A stretch of 64,000 bases of DNA from UMGS1766 sp963597355 (GTDB lineage Bacteria; Bacillota; Clostridia; Oscillospirales; Oscillospiraceae), in NCBI GenBank assembly GCA_963597355.1, contig CAVBPR010000013.1, forward strand, positions 62,001-126,000, in the 5' to 3' direction. How positions within the stretch are numbered: the stretch's first letter is position 1; each line of letters begins with the position of its first letter. The translations under genes and the position numbers were made by a program. Positions 9,435 to 17,511 of this stretch are shown one piece after another. The notes under the pieces are model-generated. The model made no database searches. It saw only the letters and a list, made by a program, of their open reading frames with translations, and had not been told where the DNA came from.

Positions 9435-9968
9435 TTAACACCGATCTTCCAGCACCAGGACAGCCGTCTGTACCATCTTGGCTCCGCTGTCCATACTCTT
9501 TTTTTGTATGTAACGATGTGCCTCTTCCTCGCTTAGGCCATCCCGTTCCATTAGATGTTGCTTTGCTTTCTCAACGATATCGGTCTCCGCTTCGTTTCGC
9601 TTTGGACGAAGGGTCCGTTCCAGCCGGTGATTCATCTGCATCACCATATTGACCGATGCGCACAAATCGCTCCGGGAAGCCGGCGCTGGCAGCGTAAAAA
9701 TGTCGTCGCTCAGATTTTCCAGCATGTCCTGGCGGGCAACCACCAGCATTGCACTGGTCGATGGCAAATCATAAAACAGATCTTCCGCCGATTCGTCCCG
9801 CAGTTTAAACCCGCAGATCACCGTACCAATGTGAAGCTTCGCGACCAACCGTTTTACCTCGCCTGCGCTGTGCGCTCTCAGGCAGCTGACCAGGCAGCCT
9901 CCCTCCAGAATCTCGCAGAAGCGCTCCAGCGTTTTCTCGCTTTCAAACGCAACAATGATTTTTTCCAC
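9435..9968 (-). CDS. ANTAR-domain RNA-binding antitermination regulator
   Basis: A 177-residue protein with a degenerate receiver-like N-terminal domain (residues 1-115) and a C-terminal ANTAR domain (about 115-175). The latter shows the conserved VEKAKQHLMERDGLSEEEAH helix, followed by RYIQKKSMDSG. ANTAR proteins bind paired hexaloop hairpins in nascent leaders and prevent termination; in clostridia, relatives such as NitR control glutamine synthetase. The receiver lacks an obvious phosphorylation-site pattern, so activation may not be by a histidine kinase. The start is a GTG at 9968 with GGAGGAAG upstream. A small seven-pair hairpin (9429-9446) covers the stop codon. It lies between glnA and dapL, and candidate RNA targets lie before gltB and glnN. 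Confidence 0.88.
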   Translation of the reverse strand: MEKIIVAFESEKTLERFCEILEGGCLVSCLRAHSAGEVKRLVAKLHIGTVICGFKLRDESAEDLFYDLPSTSAMLVVARQDMLENLSDDIFTLPAPASRSDLCASVNMVMQMNHRLERTLRPKRNEAETDIVEKAKQHLMERDGLSEEEAHRYIQKKSMDSGAKMVQTAVLVLEDRC

Positions 9969-10010
9969 TCAGCTTCACTTCCTCCCCCATATGCAATTGT
10001 CGCAGTGGAG

Positions 10011-11339
10011 TCAGTAAGCGATGATATACTTCTCTCGCTCCCAGGTGGAAACGTGAGCGCAATATTCCGCCCACTCTCTTTTTTTGCAGTCGATATAAGC
10101 CTGTGCTACATGCTCGCCCAAGGTGTCCATGATTAGTTTGTCTTCCTGCATCAGCTCCAGCGCCTCATACAGGTTCCCCGGCAGAGTTTCAATACCATGT
10201 GCTTTCAGCCCGGCCTCGTCCATGTCATAGAGATTTTCGGTCACTTCCGACGGAGGTGTCATAAAATGCTCGATGCCATCCAGTCCGGAAGCCAGACAAA
10301 CCGCAAGCGCCAAATAGGGATTGCAGCAGGGATCCGGCGAACGAAGCTCAACTCTTGTCGCCTGCCCGCGCGCCGCCGGAATGCGAATCAGTGAAGACCG
10401 GTTTGAGGTAGACCATGCCAGGTAGCAGGGTGCTTCATAGCCGGAGACAAGGCGCTTATAGGAATTAACCAGGGGATTTGTAATTGCTGTGAACGCCTGA
10501 ACATGGCTCAGCAAACCGGCAATAAAGGCATAGGCTTCAGCGGAAAGCTCTCTTTCCCCCTCCGGATTATAGAACACATTCTTTCCATTTCGGAAAAGAG
10601 ACATGTTAATGTGCATACCGGAACCTGCCGCACCGAAGATTGGCTTTGGCATGAATGTAGCGTGCAGACCATTGCGCTGGGCCAGCACTTTTACGCCCAG
10701 CTTAAAGGTCATGATGTTGTCTGCCGTATGCATTGCCTCGTCATACTTAAAGTCAATCTCATGCTGACCGGCAGCGCATTCATGGTGAGATGCCTCGATT
10801 TCGAACCCCAGCTGCTCCAGGGCCAGAATGATCTCCCGGCGGGTAGCCTCACCATGATCCAGAGGGCCAAGGTCAAAGTAACCGGCCTCGTCATTGGTTT
10901 TCGTTGTAGGCTTTCCGTCTTCATCTGTCTGGAACAAAAAGAACTCGCACTCCGGACCGACATTAAATGTGTAGCCCATCTTTTCTGCCCGTTTTATGAC
11001 CCGCATCAACACTGCGCGCGGATCGCCGATAAAGGGGGTGCCGTCCGGATTATGCACATCGCAGATCAAACGGGCAACCTTGCCGCGCTGCGGACGCCAG
11101 GGATAAATGCAGAAGGTATTCAGGTCCGGCACCAGGTATTGATCCGACTCGTTAATACGGGCAAATCCTTCAATGGAAGAACCATCAATTGAAATCTCTC
11201 CATTCAATGCCCGTTCAATCTGAGAAGAGGTAATTGCCACATTCTTCAGCTGACCCAGCACATCCACAAACTGCATGCGGATGAACTTAACATCCTCTTC
11301 TTCTATAATTCGGATGATATCTTCTTTTGTCAGTGCCAC
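10011..11339 (-). CDS. glnA: Glutamine synthetase type I
   Basis: A 442-residue GSI, making glutamine from glutamate, ammonia and ATP. Recognisable parts are the beta-Grasp N-terminus (VKFIRMQFVDVLGQLKNVAI), the conserved IDGSSIEGFARINESD stretch, metal and ATP site motifs PECEFFLF, SGMHINMSLF and the NRSSLIRIPAARG loop, and the LRSPDPCCNPYLALA segment. The start chosen is GTG at 11339, with AAGGAAG eight bases upstream; another GTG at 11348 directly abuts the ribosome site and is less likely. A strong promoter lies about 75 bases upstream. The ANTAR regulator follows after 42 bases. Confidence 0.96.
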   Translation of the reverse strand: MALTKEDIIRIIEEEDVKFIRMQFVDVLGQLKNVAITSSQIERALNGEISIDGSSIEGFARINESDQYLVPDLNTFCIYPWRPQRGKVARLICDVHNPDGTPFIGDPRAVLMRVIKRAEKMGYTFNVGPECEFFLFQTDEDGKPTTKTNDEAGYFDLGPLDHGEATRREIILALEQLGFEIEASHHECAAGQHEIDFKYDEAMHTADNIMTFKLGVKVLAQRNGLHATFMPKPIFGAAGSGMHINMSLFRNGKNVFYNPEGERELSAEAYAFIAGLLSHVQAFTAITNPLVNSYKRLVSGYEAPCYLAWSTSNRSSLIRIPAARGQATRVELRSPDPCCNPYLALAVCLASGLDGIEHFMTPPSEVTENLYDMDEAGLKAHGIETLPGNLYEALELMQEDKLIMDTLGEHVAQAYIDCKKREWAEYCAHVSTWEREKYIIAY

Positions 11340-11414
11340 GGAACGCACTTCCTTCCCGCGCTTTCTATTTTCAAAATATAGCCTTTACATGGCTACTTAG
11401 ACTCATTATAATGT

Positions 11415-11444
11415 ATAATATACACGATCATTTTCATCTGTCAA
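11415..11444 (-). promoter_or_regulatory. glnA promoter
   Basis: TTGACA (11444-11439) is followed by overlapping candidate -10 boxes: TATATT (11422-11417, spacer 16) and TATTAT (11420-11415, spacer 18). The resulting leader holds a five-pair stem TAGCC/GGCTA with a seven-base loop (11395-11379). That is one base too long for an ANTAR hexaloop, so I do not call it one. The rest of the 396-base gap between glnA and glnN holds this promoter and the glnN promoter and leader. Confidence 0.65.
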
Positions 11445-11556
11445 GCATTCCGCCCAACTTTTTGACACGCAAATTGCATTCTCAGTCACTTTTATCTAAA
11501 AGTTTCGATTTGCAGTCGTTTATTTTGCATTATTTTGAATAAATCTAAAATAGGAC

Positions 11557-11585
11557 TTGCAAAATAAATAAATTTGGTGTATGCT
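11557..11585 (+). promoter_or_regulatory. glnN promoter
   Basis: TTGCAA (11557-11562) and TATGCT (11580-11585) are separated by 17 bases. Transcription would start near 11592, just before the hexaloop hairpin, leaving a leader of about 145 bases before the glnN start codon. Confidence 0.65.
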
Positions 11586-11603
11586 GTGTGCAGTTAGAAA
11601 AGC

Positions 11604-11685
11604 ATCGCAGTGTTGCGATAAATACACGAAAGTTTTGATGGAGACAATGGGGTTTCTTGGCGCAAGCACCTCTGTCTCCTTTTTT
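11604..11685 (+). promoter_or_regulatory. glnN leader: ANTAR-type hexaloop hairpin followed by intrinsic terminator
   Basis: ATCGC (11604-11608) pairs with GCGAT (11615-11619) and closes the loop AGTGTT, with A at position 1 and G at position 4 as in ANTAR-recognised hairpins. About 20 bases further, GGAGACA (11640-11646) pairs with TGTCTCC (11673-11679) across an inner CTTG/CAAG stem and is followed by six Ts: a clear terminator upstream of the coding region. A second weak hairpin, TTG/CAA around ATGGAGA, would use bases of the terminator's 5' arm, giving a plausible antitermination arrangement. The first hairpin and terminator are seen; the second hairpin and regulation by the nearby ANTAR protein are inferred. 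Confidence 0.65.
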
Positions 11686-11735
11686 CGTGCAATCATCCAA
11701 GTAAGATCAATATTTAGGAAAGGGTTGTAAGTACA

Positions 11736-13829
11736 ATGAACATCGCAGAAATCTTTGGTTCGAATGTGTTCAATGAAAGCGTCATGAGGGAACGTCTCCC
11801 GAAGAAAGTTTTCGCTGAGGTCATGGCAGTCATGGCCAACGGAGGCCAGATCAGCATGGAATCTGCTGATGTAGTCGCCAATGCCATGAAGGATTGGGCT
11901 GTAGAAAAGGGTGCCACCCATTACACCCACTGGTTCCAGCCTCTGACCGGCACCACCGCTGAAAAGCACGACTCCTTCATCACCAATCCGGTTGCCGGCA
12001 AGACCCTGTTGCAGTTGACCGGCAAGCAGCTCATCATGGGTGAGCCGGATGCTTCTTCCTTCCCTTCCGGCGGTCTGCGTGCCACCTCCTATGCCCGTGG
12101 CTATACTGCATGGGACATGACCTCTCCTGCATTTGTAAAGGAGATGTCCTGCGGCAACATCCTTTGCATCCCCACCATCTTCGTTTCCTACACCGGTGAA
12201 GCTCTGGACACCAAGACTCCTCTGCTCCGTTCCATGGAAGCAATCAGCACTCAGGCAATCCGCGTACTGCGTCTGTTTGGCAACACAGAGGCTAAGAAGG
12301 TTGCTCCTTCCGTTGGCCCTGAGCAGGAATACTTCCTGGTTGACCGTGAGAAGTATCTGAAGCGCCGTGACCTGATTTACTGCGGCCGTACGCTGTTCGG
12401 CGCTCCCGCTCCCAAGGGTCAGGAACTGGATGACCAGTATTTCGGCGTTATCCGTGAGCGTGTTGGCGCTTTCATGAAGGACCTGAACATTGAGCTCTGG
12501 AAGCTGGGCATCACCGCTACTACACAGCACAACGAGGTTGCCCCCGCTCAGCATGAGATGGCTCCTATCTTCTCCATGGCAAACGTAGCCGTTGACCAGA
12601 ACCAGTTGGCAATGGAAACAATGAAGCGGGTTGCAACCCGTCATGGTCTGGTTTGCCTGCTCCATGAAAAGCCCTATGCAGGTGTTAACGGTTCCGGCAA
12701 GCACAACAACTGGTCCATCAGCACCGATCAGGGCGAGAACCTGATGGATCCGGGTGCCGATCCTCAGAACAACCTGCAGTTCCAGCTGGTGTTGGCCTGC
12801 ATTTTGAAGGCTGTGGATACCCATGCAGATCTGCTGCGCCAGAGCGCCAGCGACGTGGGCAACGACCATCGTCTGGGTGCTCAGGAAGCACCTCCTGCTA
12901 TCATCTCCATCTTCCTGGGCGATCAGCTGGATGAAGTGGTTCGTAATATCGTCAGCGGAACCGAAGCTTCCGGCTCTTCCGCAGGCAACCTGGACTCCGG
13001 TGTTTCCACTGTGCCTGTGCTGACCAAGGACGCAACCGACCGTAACCGCACCTCTCCCTTCGCATTTACCGGCAATAAGTTTGAGTTCCGTATGGTTGGC
13101 TCTAACGACTCGATTGCCGCTGCAAATACCACTCTGAACGCAATTGTTGCCGAAGCATTCTGCGAAGCTGCTGATGTTTTGGAAAAGGCAGATGACTTCG
13201 AGTCCGCTTGCAAGGCACTGGTCAAGGAATACATGACCAAGCACCAGCGCATCGTGTTCAACGGCAACGGCTACTCCGACGAGTGGGTCGAAGAAGCTGC
13301 CCGTCGTGGTCTGCCCAACATCCCCTCCATGGTAGCTGCTGTGCCTTCTCTGACGACCGAAAAGGCGGTAGCCCTGTTCGAGAAATTCCACATCTTCACC
13401 AAGGTTGAACTGGAAAGCCGCTCCGAGGTGTTGTACGAGGGTTATGCCAAGGTGATCAACATCGAGGCACAGACCATGCTCCACATGGTTCCCAAGCACT
13501 ACATCCCCGCAACCATTCGCTTCACCACCGAGCTGGGCTCTTCCATTGCCGCCGTCACTGCTGCCGGTGCAGATGCTACCGTCCAGAAGGAACTGCTGGC
13601 AAAGGTAACCGCTTTGTTGGCACAGGCCAACTCCGCTAAGGATACTTTGGAGACCGTCGTTGCTGAGACCAATGCGATTGAGGATGCCTGCGCGATGGCA
13701 AATGCCTTCCACGACAAGGTTGTTCCCGCAATGGCTGCGCTCCGCGCTCCTGTCGATGCATTGGAACTGCTGGTGGACAAGGATTACTGGCCGGTACCCA
13801 CCTATGGCGATCTGATGTTCGAGGTGTAA
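11736..13829 (+). CDS. glnN: Glutamine synthetase type III
   Basis: A 697-residue GSIII, the large class found in Bacteroidetes, cyanobacteria and many clostridia, which forms dodecamers unlike GSI. Signature parts are the N-terminal GSNVFNESVM, THYTHWFQPLTG, the GEPDASSFPSGG loop, GPEQEYFLVD, HNEVAPAQHE, GVNGSGKHNNWS (ATP/metal region), and NRTSPFAFTGNKFEFRMVGS. The length matches the family. The ATG at 11736 follows AGGAAAGGG. Codon use is strongly biased to C- and T-ending codons, typical of a highly expressed gene. Control by antitermination in the leader is likely. It provides a second GS beside glnA, presumably for a different nitrogen state. Confidence 0.96.
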   Translation: MNIAEIFGSNVFNESVMRERLPKKVFAEVMAVMANGGQISMESADVVANAMKDWAVEKGATHYTHWFQPLTGTTAEKHDSFITNPVAGKTLLQLTGKQLIMGEPDASSFPSGGLRATSYARGYTAWDMTSPAFVKEMSCGNILCIPTIFVSYTGEALDTKTPLLRSMEAISTQAIRVLRLFGNTEAKKVAPSVGPEQEYFLVDREKYLKRRDLIYCGRTLFGAPAPKGQELDDQYFGVIRERVGAFMKDLNIELWKLGITATTQHNEVAPAQHEMAPIFSMANVAVDQNQLAMETMKRVATRHGLVCLLHEKPYAGVNGSGKHNNWSISTDQGENLMDPGADPQNNLQFQLVLACILKAVDTHADLLRQSASDVGNDHRLGAQEAPPAIISIFLGDQLDEVVRNIVSGTEASGSSAGNLDSGVSTVPVLTKDATDRNRTSPFAFTGNKFEFRMVGSNDSIAAANTTLNAIVAEAFCEAADVLEKADDFESACKALVKEYMTKHQRIVFNGNGYSDEWVEEAARRGLPNIPSMVAAVPSLTTEKAVALFEKFHIFTKVELESRSEVLYEGYAKVINIEAQTMLHMVPKHYIPATIRFTTELGSSIAAVTAAGADATVQKELLAKVTALLAQANSAKDTLETVVAETNAIEDACAMANAFHDKVVPAMAALRAPVDALELLVDKDYWPVPTYGDLMFEV

Positions 13830-13890
13830 TCGTTTCGCTTTCAACAGATGTCTACTCTGTTTTCCCTCTCCTTCTCTATTTCATGTGCCG

Positions 13891-13920
13891 CAGGGTCAGT
13901 CGAAATTTCGACTGACCCTG
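13891..13920. terminator. Perfect 30-base palindrome after glnN
   Basis: A perfectly self-complementary 30-mer (15-base arms, no spacer) whose centre is GAAATTTC. It lies about 60 bases after the glnN stop. It has no long U-tract, and it reads the same on both strands, so it could act as a hairpin end for either convergent transcript. Confidence 0.5.
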
Positions 13921-13924
13921 TTGG

Positions 13925-13976
13925 TTTATTAAAGCGCCCGTGTTTTCCCAAAGGGAAACACGGGCGCTTTAATAAA
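13925..13976. terminator. Bidirectional terminator between glnN and the ferredoxin gene
   Basis: Arms of about 24 bases (TTTATTAAAGCGCCCGTG and its complement) around a CCC-AA-GGG tip, with one extra T in the left arm. The A/T-rich ends give U-rich tails in both directions. It separates the convergent glnN and molybdoenzyme operons. Confidence 0.7.
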
Positions 13977-14000
13977 CATTTTATGGACTGACCGTCGGGA

Positions 14001-14525
14001 TCATCCGATCGCAACGGTTTTCTCTTTTTGCAGCCACTGGATCAATTCTGCACGAAGCTGCTCTCGCAAGGCGGGACGATCGTCCACCGTGATAGCATAT
14101 TGAGGACAGGCGGCAACACACCTTGGCAGAAGCCCCTCCCGCAGGCGCTGGATACAGCCATCGCACTTATCCGCCTTTCTGTCTGCCGTAATTGTAATGG
14201 CATCAAAAGGACAGACGCGCCTGCACGCACCGCAGCCGACGCAGGCAGCGCTGTCCAACTGGATGGTTCCGGTTTCCGCATCCAGTGAAAAGCACTTCCG
14301 AGGACATACTCTGGCGCACTCTGATGCATTACAGTGCATACAGCCGACGGAACTCCATTCCAGTTTCCATCCGCGCCGCGTCCACTTCTCCTGTTGGTAT
14401 AGACGCCGGAGAACACAGTTGAAGTCGCTGTGTTCATCCATACAGGCCGTTACACATGCGCCGCATCCGGTGCACTTTTCCGGATGGAAACTGAAGAAAA
14501 CATGCAAAGCTTCCGGTTCTCTCAT
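14001..14525 (-). CDS. Multi-cluster 4Fe-4S ferredoxin subunit, DmsB/HycB-like
   Basis: A 174-residue iron-sulfur protein with cysteine groups for four 4Fe-4S clusters. The first is CTGCGACVTAC (residues about 18-28) and the second CMHCNASECARVCP (about 62-75). The third is CVGCGACRRVCP (about 94-105), and CDGCIQRLREGLLPRCVAAC (about 120-140) completes the set. This is the DmsB/PhsB/HycB arrangement that wires a molybdopterin subunit to an electron donor. It overlaps the molybdoenzyme by 4 bases (ATGA), so it is almost certainly its electron-transfer partner. No membrane anchor (DmsC/NrfD type) follows; the operon ends at the terminator, so the electron donor is probably cytoplasmic. Confidence 0.9.
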   Translation of the reverse strand: MREPEALHVFFSFHPEKCTGCGACVTACMDEHSDFNCVLRRLYQQEKWTRRGWKLEWSSVGCMHCNASECARVCPRKCFSLDAETGTIQLDSAACVGCGACRRVCPFDAITITADRKADKCDGCIQRLREGLLPRCVAACPQYAITVDDRPALREQLRAELIQWLQKEKTVAIG

Positions 14526-16612
14526 GCCAGCCCCTCCTTCACCCGCTCCACTCGGCAGTGCAAACTGCGGTAACCGGGAAATCCGGAAATCGGATCAAGG
14601 TGTTCCGGTGGGATAATGCTGTTCACATCTGCGTCCGGATAGTCCTGATAAACAAATACCGCCCCTGACTCAACGGTGTGCGTCAGGTTCGCCTTTAGAA
14701 CAATCGAGCCAGCTACAGTGGAAATACATATGGGATCACCCTGCTGAATTTTCAATGCTTTCGCATCTTTTGGATTTAAATCCGCCATTGACTCCGGCCG
14801 AAACACTTTCTTGATGGCGCTGTTCTGAAAGCGAGAATGAAAATGATAAGGCAGTCGACCTCCTGCGGTCAGCTTGAGGGGGTAGAGTTCTGAATCGCTC
14901 TCATCCTCCGATGGCCGATAAACAGGCAGCGGATCAAAACCGTGCTTGCGCAGAATCTCTGATGTCAGCTCAAACTTGCCCGTTGGCGTGGCATAGCCAA
15001 ACGCGGTATTGTCCCCGGCGCGGTAAGGTTCCTTACCGGGTATTTTTGTTGTGGCGGCAGTGGCCTTCAGCTCCGCGAAGGTGACGCCCACCTTGCGCAG
15101 CAACCGCCGGGAGCAGGCCTCATAGCCTGCCCGGAGCAATGGGTCGTCCAGTTCCAGATACTCTGCCAGTTCACAAAGAATATCCGCATCCGATTTGGAT
15201 TCATAGAGCGGTTGGATGACAGGATCGAGCCAGCGCACGGTTGGTGTGTTGGCATAATGTCCCCCATAGCCCCCCTGAAACTGACTGCGTTCAAAGGAGG
15301 TGCAGGCTGGCAGGACAATGTCGGCATATTTTGCCGTGTCCGTCAGAAAAATGTCCGTATCTACGAAAAAATCCACCTGGGACAGCGCTTCAAAAAGCTT
15401 TCCGTCCCCGGGAAACATTCGGGCATTCATCCCCAGGGCAAACATCGCTTTAATTGGATATGGCGTTCCCTCCAGAATCTGACGGGAAAGATCCATGGCC
15501 TGAAACTCATCGATGAGCTCTGACCAAACCGGAAAGCGCTTTGATCCAATTTTCGGCTTGGCATTTTGAGGGCGCACCTCTTGAATAAAGGTCTCATCGC
15601 CCACATCACAGTCAGCATTCATCCGCGGATCGGAGAACTCCGTAGGCACATTGCCGCCGGGGCGGTCATAGCTTCCGCTGATGGCAGACAGTGCCAGCAG
15701 CGCGCGGATATTCTGCACCCCGTTTCGATGGTGGGTCAGAGGCGCGGCGCCCAAACTAATCGCAAAACGACGGTTCTGCACCAGCAGCTCCGCCGCCCTG
15801 ACAATGTCTTCCGCCTTGAGTCCCGTCAACTCCGCCGTGTATTCTGGAGTGAAGGCATGCACATAATCTCGGTATTCCGGATAGCCATGAACATGCTGGC
15901 GAATATAATCATGATCAATCGCATCGTGCTCAATAAGGTAATTTCCAAAGCATAACGCCAGTGCTCCATCGGTACCTGCCTTGATTTTCAAATGAATGTC
16001 CGCGCGCTGGCTGAACTGGGTTGTTCTTGGATCGATCGCAATAATTTTCAATCCTTTCTCTCGCAGTTCTTCCAGCGAGTGGTTGCAATAGACTCCATTG
16101 TAGAACGGATTATGCGCCCAGGCAAGAAACAGCTCCGCATGAGCGACATCCGCCCGGGTCAGACTTCCACCGGTCAGGATATTGGCCATGCGCATAGCCT
16201 GAAAACAGGAGCTGGACTCCGTGCCATAGTTCAGCGTGCCAAAAGAATGGACAAAGCGATGGTACATGGTGCGATACCACTTGGAATAGCCCGTATAAAA
16301 GGCCACACTATCCGCACCAAAATCCCGCTTATAGCCATTCAGCTTTTCGGCAATTGTGCGGTAGGCCTCGTCCCAGCTGATGGGCTCGAATTTTCCTTCG
16401 CCCCGTTCTCCCACTCGACGCAGCGGCGTAGGAATGCGATCGGCGCGATAGAGGTAATCCCGGCTGGCATAACCTTTTACGCAGAGCCTGCCCATGTTGG
16501 CGCACTCCTTTGAGCCCTCCACCTTGACTATTTTCCCGTCCTTCACCCACGCGTCGATGCCGCATTTGTTGGAGCAGATTTCACAAACCGTCTTTTTTAT
16601 CTCCGCCTCCAT
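14522..16612 (-). CDS. Molybdopterin (Mo/W-bisPGD) oxidoreductase, DMSO-reductase superfamily
   Basis: A 696-residue catalytic subunit. Cys10, Cys13, Cys17 and Cys44 (CEICSNKC then GRLCVKG) bind a 4Fe-4S cluster. The metal-ligand region reads GTESSSCFQA, with Cys136 the likely Mo/W ligand, as in thiosulfate/polysulfide reductases and formate or nitrate enzymes rather than serine-ligated DMSO reductase. Pterin-binding motifs include IAIDPRTTQFSQRADIHL and the C-terminal molydop-binding domain (LTAGGRLPYHFHSRFQ). No Tat signal is seen, so it is probably cytoplasmic. Start: ATG at 16612 with GGAGGG seven bases before, overlapping the permease stop by one base. The substrate is unknown; context suggests an imported sulfonate or similar oxyanion, while nitrate is the main alternative. 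Confidence 0.92.
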   Translation of the reverse strand: MEAEIKKTVCEICSNKCGIDAWVKDGKIVKVEGSKECANMGRLCVKGYASRDYLYRADRIPTPLRRVGERGEGKFEPISWDEAYRTIAEKLNGYKRDFGADSVAFYTGYSKWYRTMYHRFVHSFGTLNYGTESSSCFQAMRMANILTGGSLTRADVAHAELFLAWAHNPFYNGVYCNHSLEELREKGLKIIAIDPRTTQFSQRADIHLKIKAGTDGALALCFGNYLIEHDAIDHDYIRQHVHGYPEYRDYVHAFTPEYTAELTGLKAEDIVRAAELLVQNRRFAISLGAAPLTHHRNGVQNIRALLALSAISGSYDRPGGNVPTEFSDPRMNADCDVGDETFIQEVRPQNAKPKIGSKRFPVWSELIDEFQAMDLSRQILEGTPYPIKAMFALGMNARMFPGDGKLFEALSQVDFFVDTDIFLTDTAKYADIVLPACTSFERSQFQGGYGGHYANTPTVRWLDPVIQPLYESKSDADILCELAEYLELDDPLLRAGYEACSRRLLRKVGVTFAELKATAATTKIPGKEPYRAGDNTAFGYATPTGKFELTSEILRKHGFDPLPVYRPSEDESDSELYPLKLTAGGRLPYHFHSRFQNSAIKKVFRPESMADLNPKDAKALKIQQGDPICISTVAGSIVLKANLTHTVESGAVFVYQDYPDADVNSIIPPEHLDPISGFPGYRSLHCRVERVKEGLA

Positions 16613-17511
16613 CACACATCCCTCCACTTAACCAGTTTCCGCTGCAGAAGCGAAATAAAAGCGCTCAGAATCGTCACAACGACACCCATAAGGATGATGC
16701 CGGCGATGACCTTGGTATAATCTGCATAATCGGAAAATTTCTTGACAAAGTAGCCCAGACCGGAGCTTGCACCCAGCAGTTCCGCACCGGTCAGGCACAA
16801 CAGTGCCGCGCGAATACTTCCAGGCAGGCCGGCAAGGATACTGGGCTTGCAGTAGGGCAAAATGACGCCAAAGAGCATGGTTGGAGTGGTGACATTCATC
16901 ACTCGGGCAGACTGAATAATCTTCTGATCGATGGAGCCAACCCGGCTGACCATGTTCTGAAAGGTCGGCCAAAACACGGCGCAGAAAATGACAAAGATAG
17001 ATGCCGTGCGAAAGGTGGGCATCACTGCCACCACATAGGGGGTATAGACCAGTGGCGGAATGGGACTGATCACATTGGCAATCGGCAAAATCGCCCCCCT
17101 CAAACGGGGAATCCACCCCACCAGCAAACCGAACAGCACACCGAACACAAGCGCCAGTCCAACGCCGATGAACAGCAGCTTCAGGGAACTGACCACCCCC
17201 TGTGCCATGAGCACACGCTGGGACACAAACACATAGAATACATTCTCCGGAGGCGGCACGAGCACGGGATGGGTAAAATTCAGTCGACTGGCCAAATCCC
17301 ATATTCCAAGGAATAGAAACGCAGATGTGACGATATCCAATGTGCTCTTTTTTCGTTTCCACCCATACCAGACCAAAAAAGCAATCTCAATCAGCAGAAG
17401 CACAACCAGATAGGGCACGACACTGTCTAATTTTCGCTGGGCCGGAACGATCAGAACAGCCAGCACTGCCAGAAACAGCAAATTGCCCCGGTTAAATATC
17501 AGCTTTTTCAC
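16612..17511 (-). CDS. ABC transporter permease, SsuC/TauC/NrtB family
   Basis: A 299-residue membrane protein. Two N-terminal hydrophobic segments (about residues 11-48) precede the usual permease core of five to six segments. The core contains the family cue PIPPLVYTPYVVAVMP and the coupling-helix region SARVMNVTTPTMLFGVILPY. It is longer at the N-terminus than typical SsuC. The family imports sulfonates, taurine, nitrate or related anions, and the ligand cannot be decided from the permease. It overlaps the ATPase gene by 4 bases upstream and the molybdoenzyme by one base downstream, so translation is coupled. Confidence 0.9.
   Translation of the reverse strand: MKKLIFNRGNLLFLAVLAVLIVPAQRKLDSVVPYLVVLLLIEIAFLVWYGWKRKKSTLDIVTSAFLFLGIWDLASRLNFTHPVLVPPPENVFYVFVSQRVLMAQGVVSSLKLLFIGVGLALVFGVLFGLLVGWIPRLRGAILPIANVISPIPPLVYTPYVVAVMPTFRTASIFVIFCAVFWPTFQNMVSRVGSIDQKIIQSARVMNVTTPTMLFGVILPYCKPSILAGLPGSIRAALLCLTGAELLGASSGLGYFVKKFSDYADYTKVIAGIILMGVVVTILSAFISLLQRKLVKWRDV

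Noticed and set aside
11379..11395. Stem-loop TAGCC/GGCTA in the glnA leader as a third ANTAR site
   Set aside because: The loop has seven bases and lacks G at position 4, and no second hairpin or terminator follows.
11520..13844. A 774-codon minus-strand frame opposite glnN
   Set aside because: Mirror of a strongly biased gene; the translation is rich in Cys/His/Gln without domains, and glnN is unambiguous.
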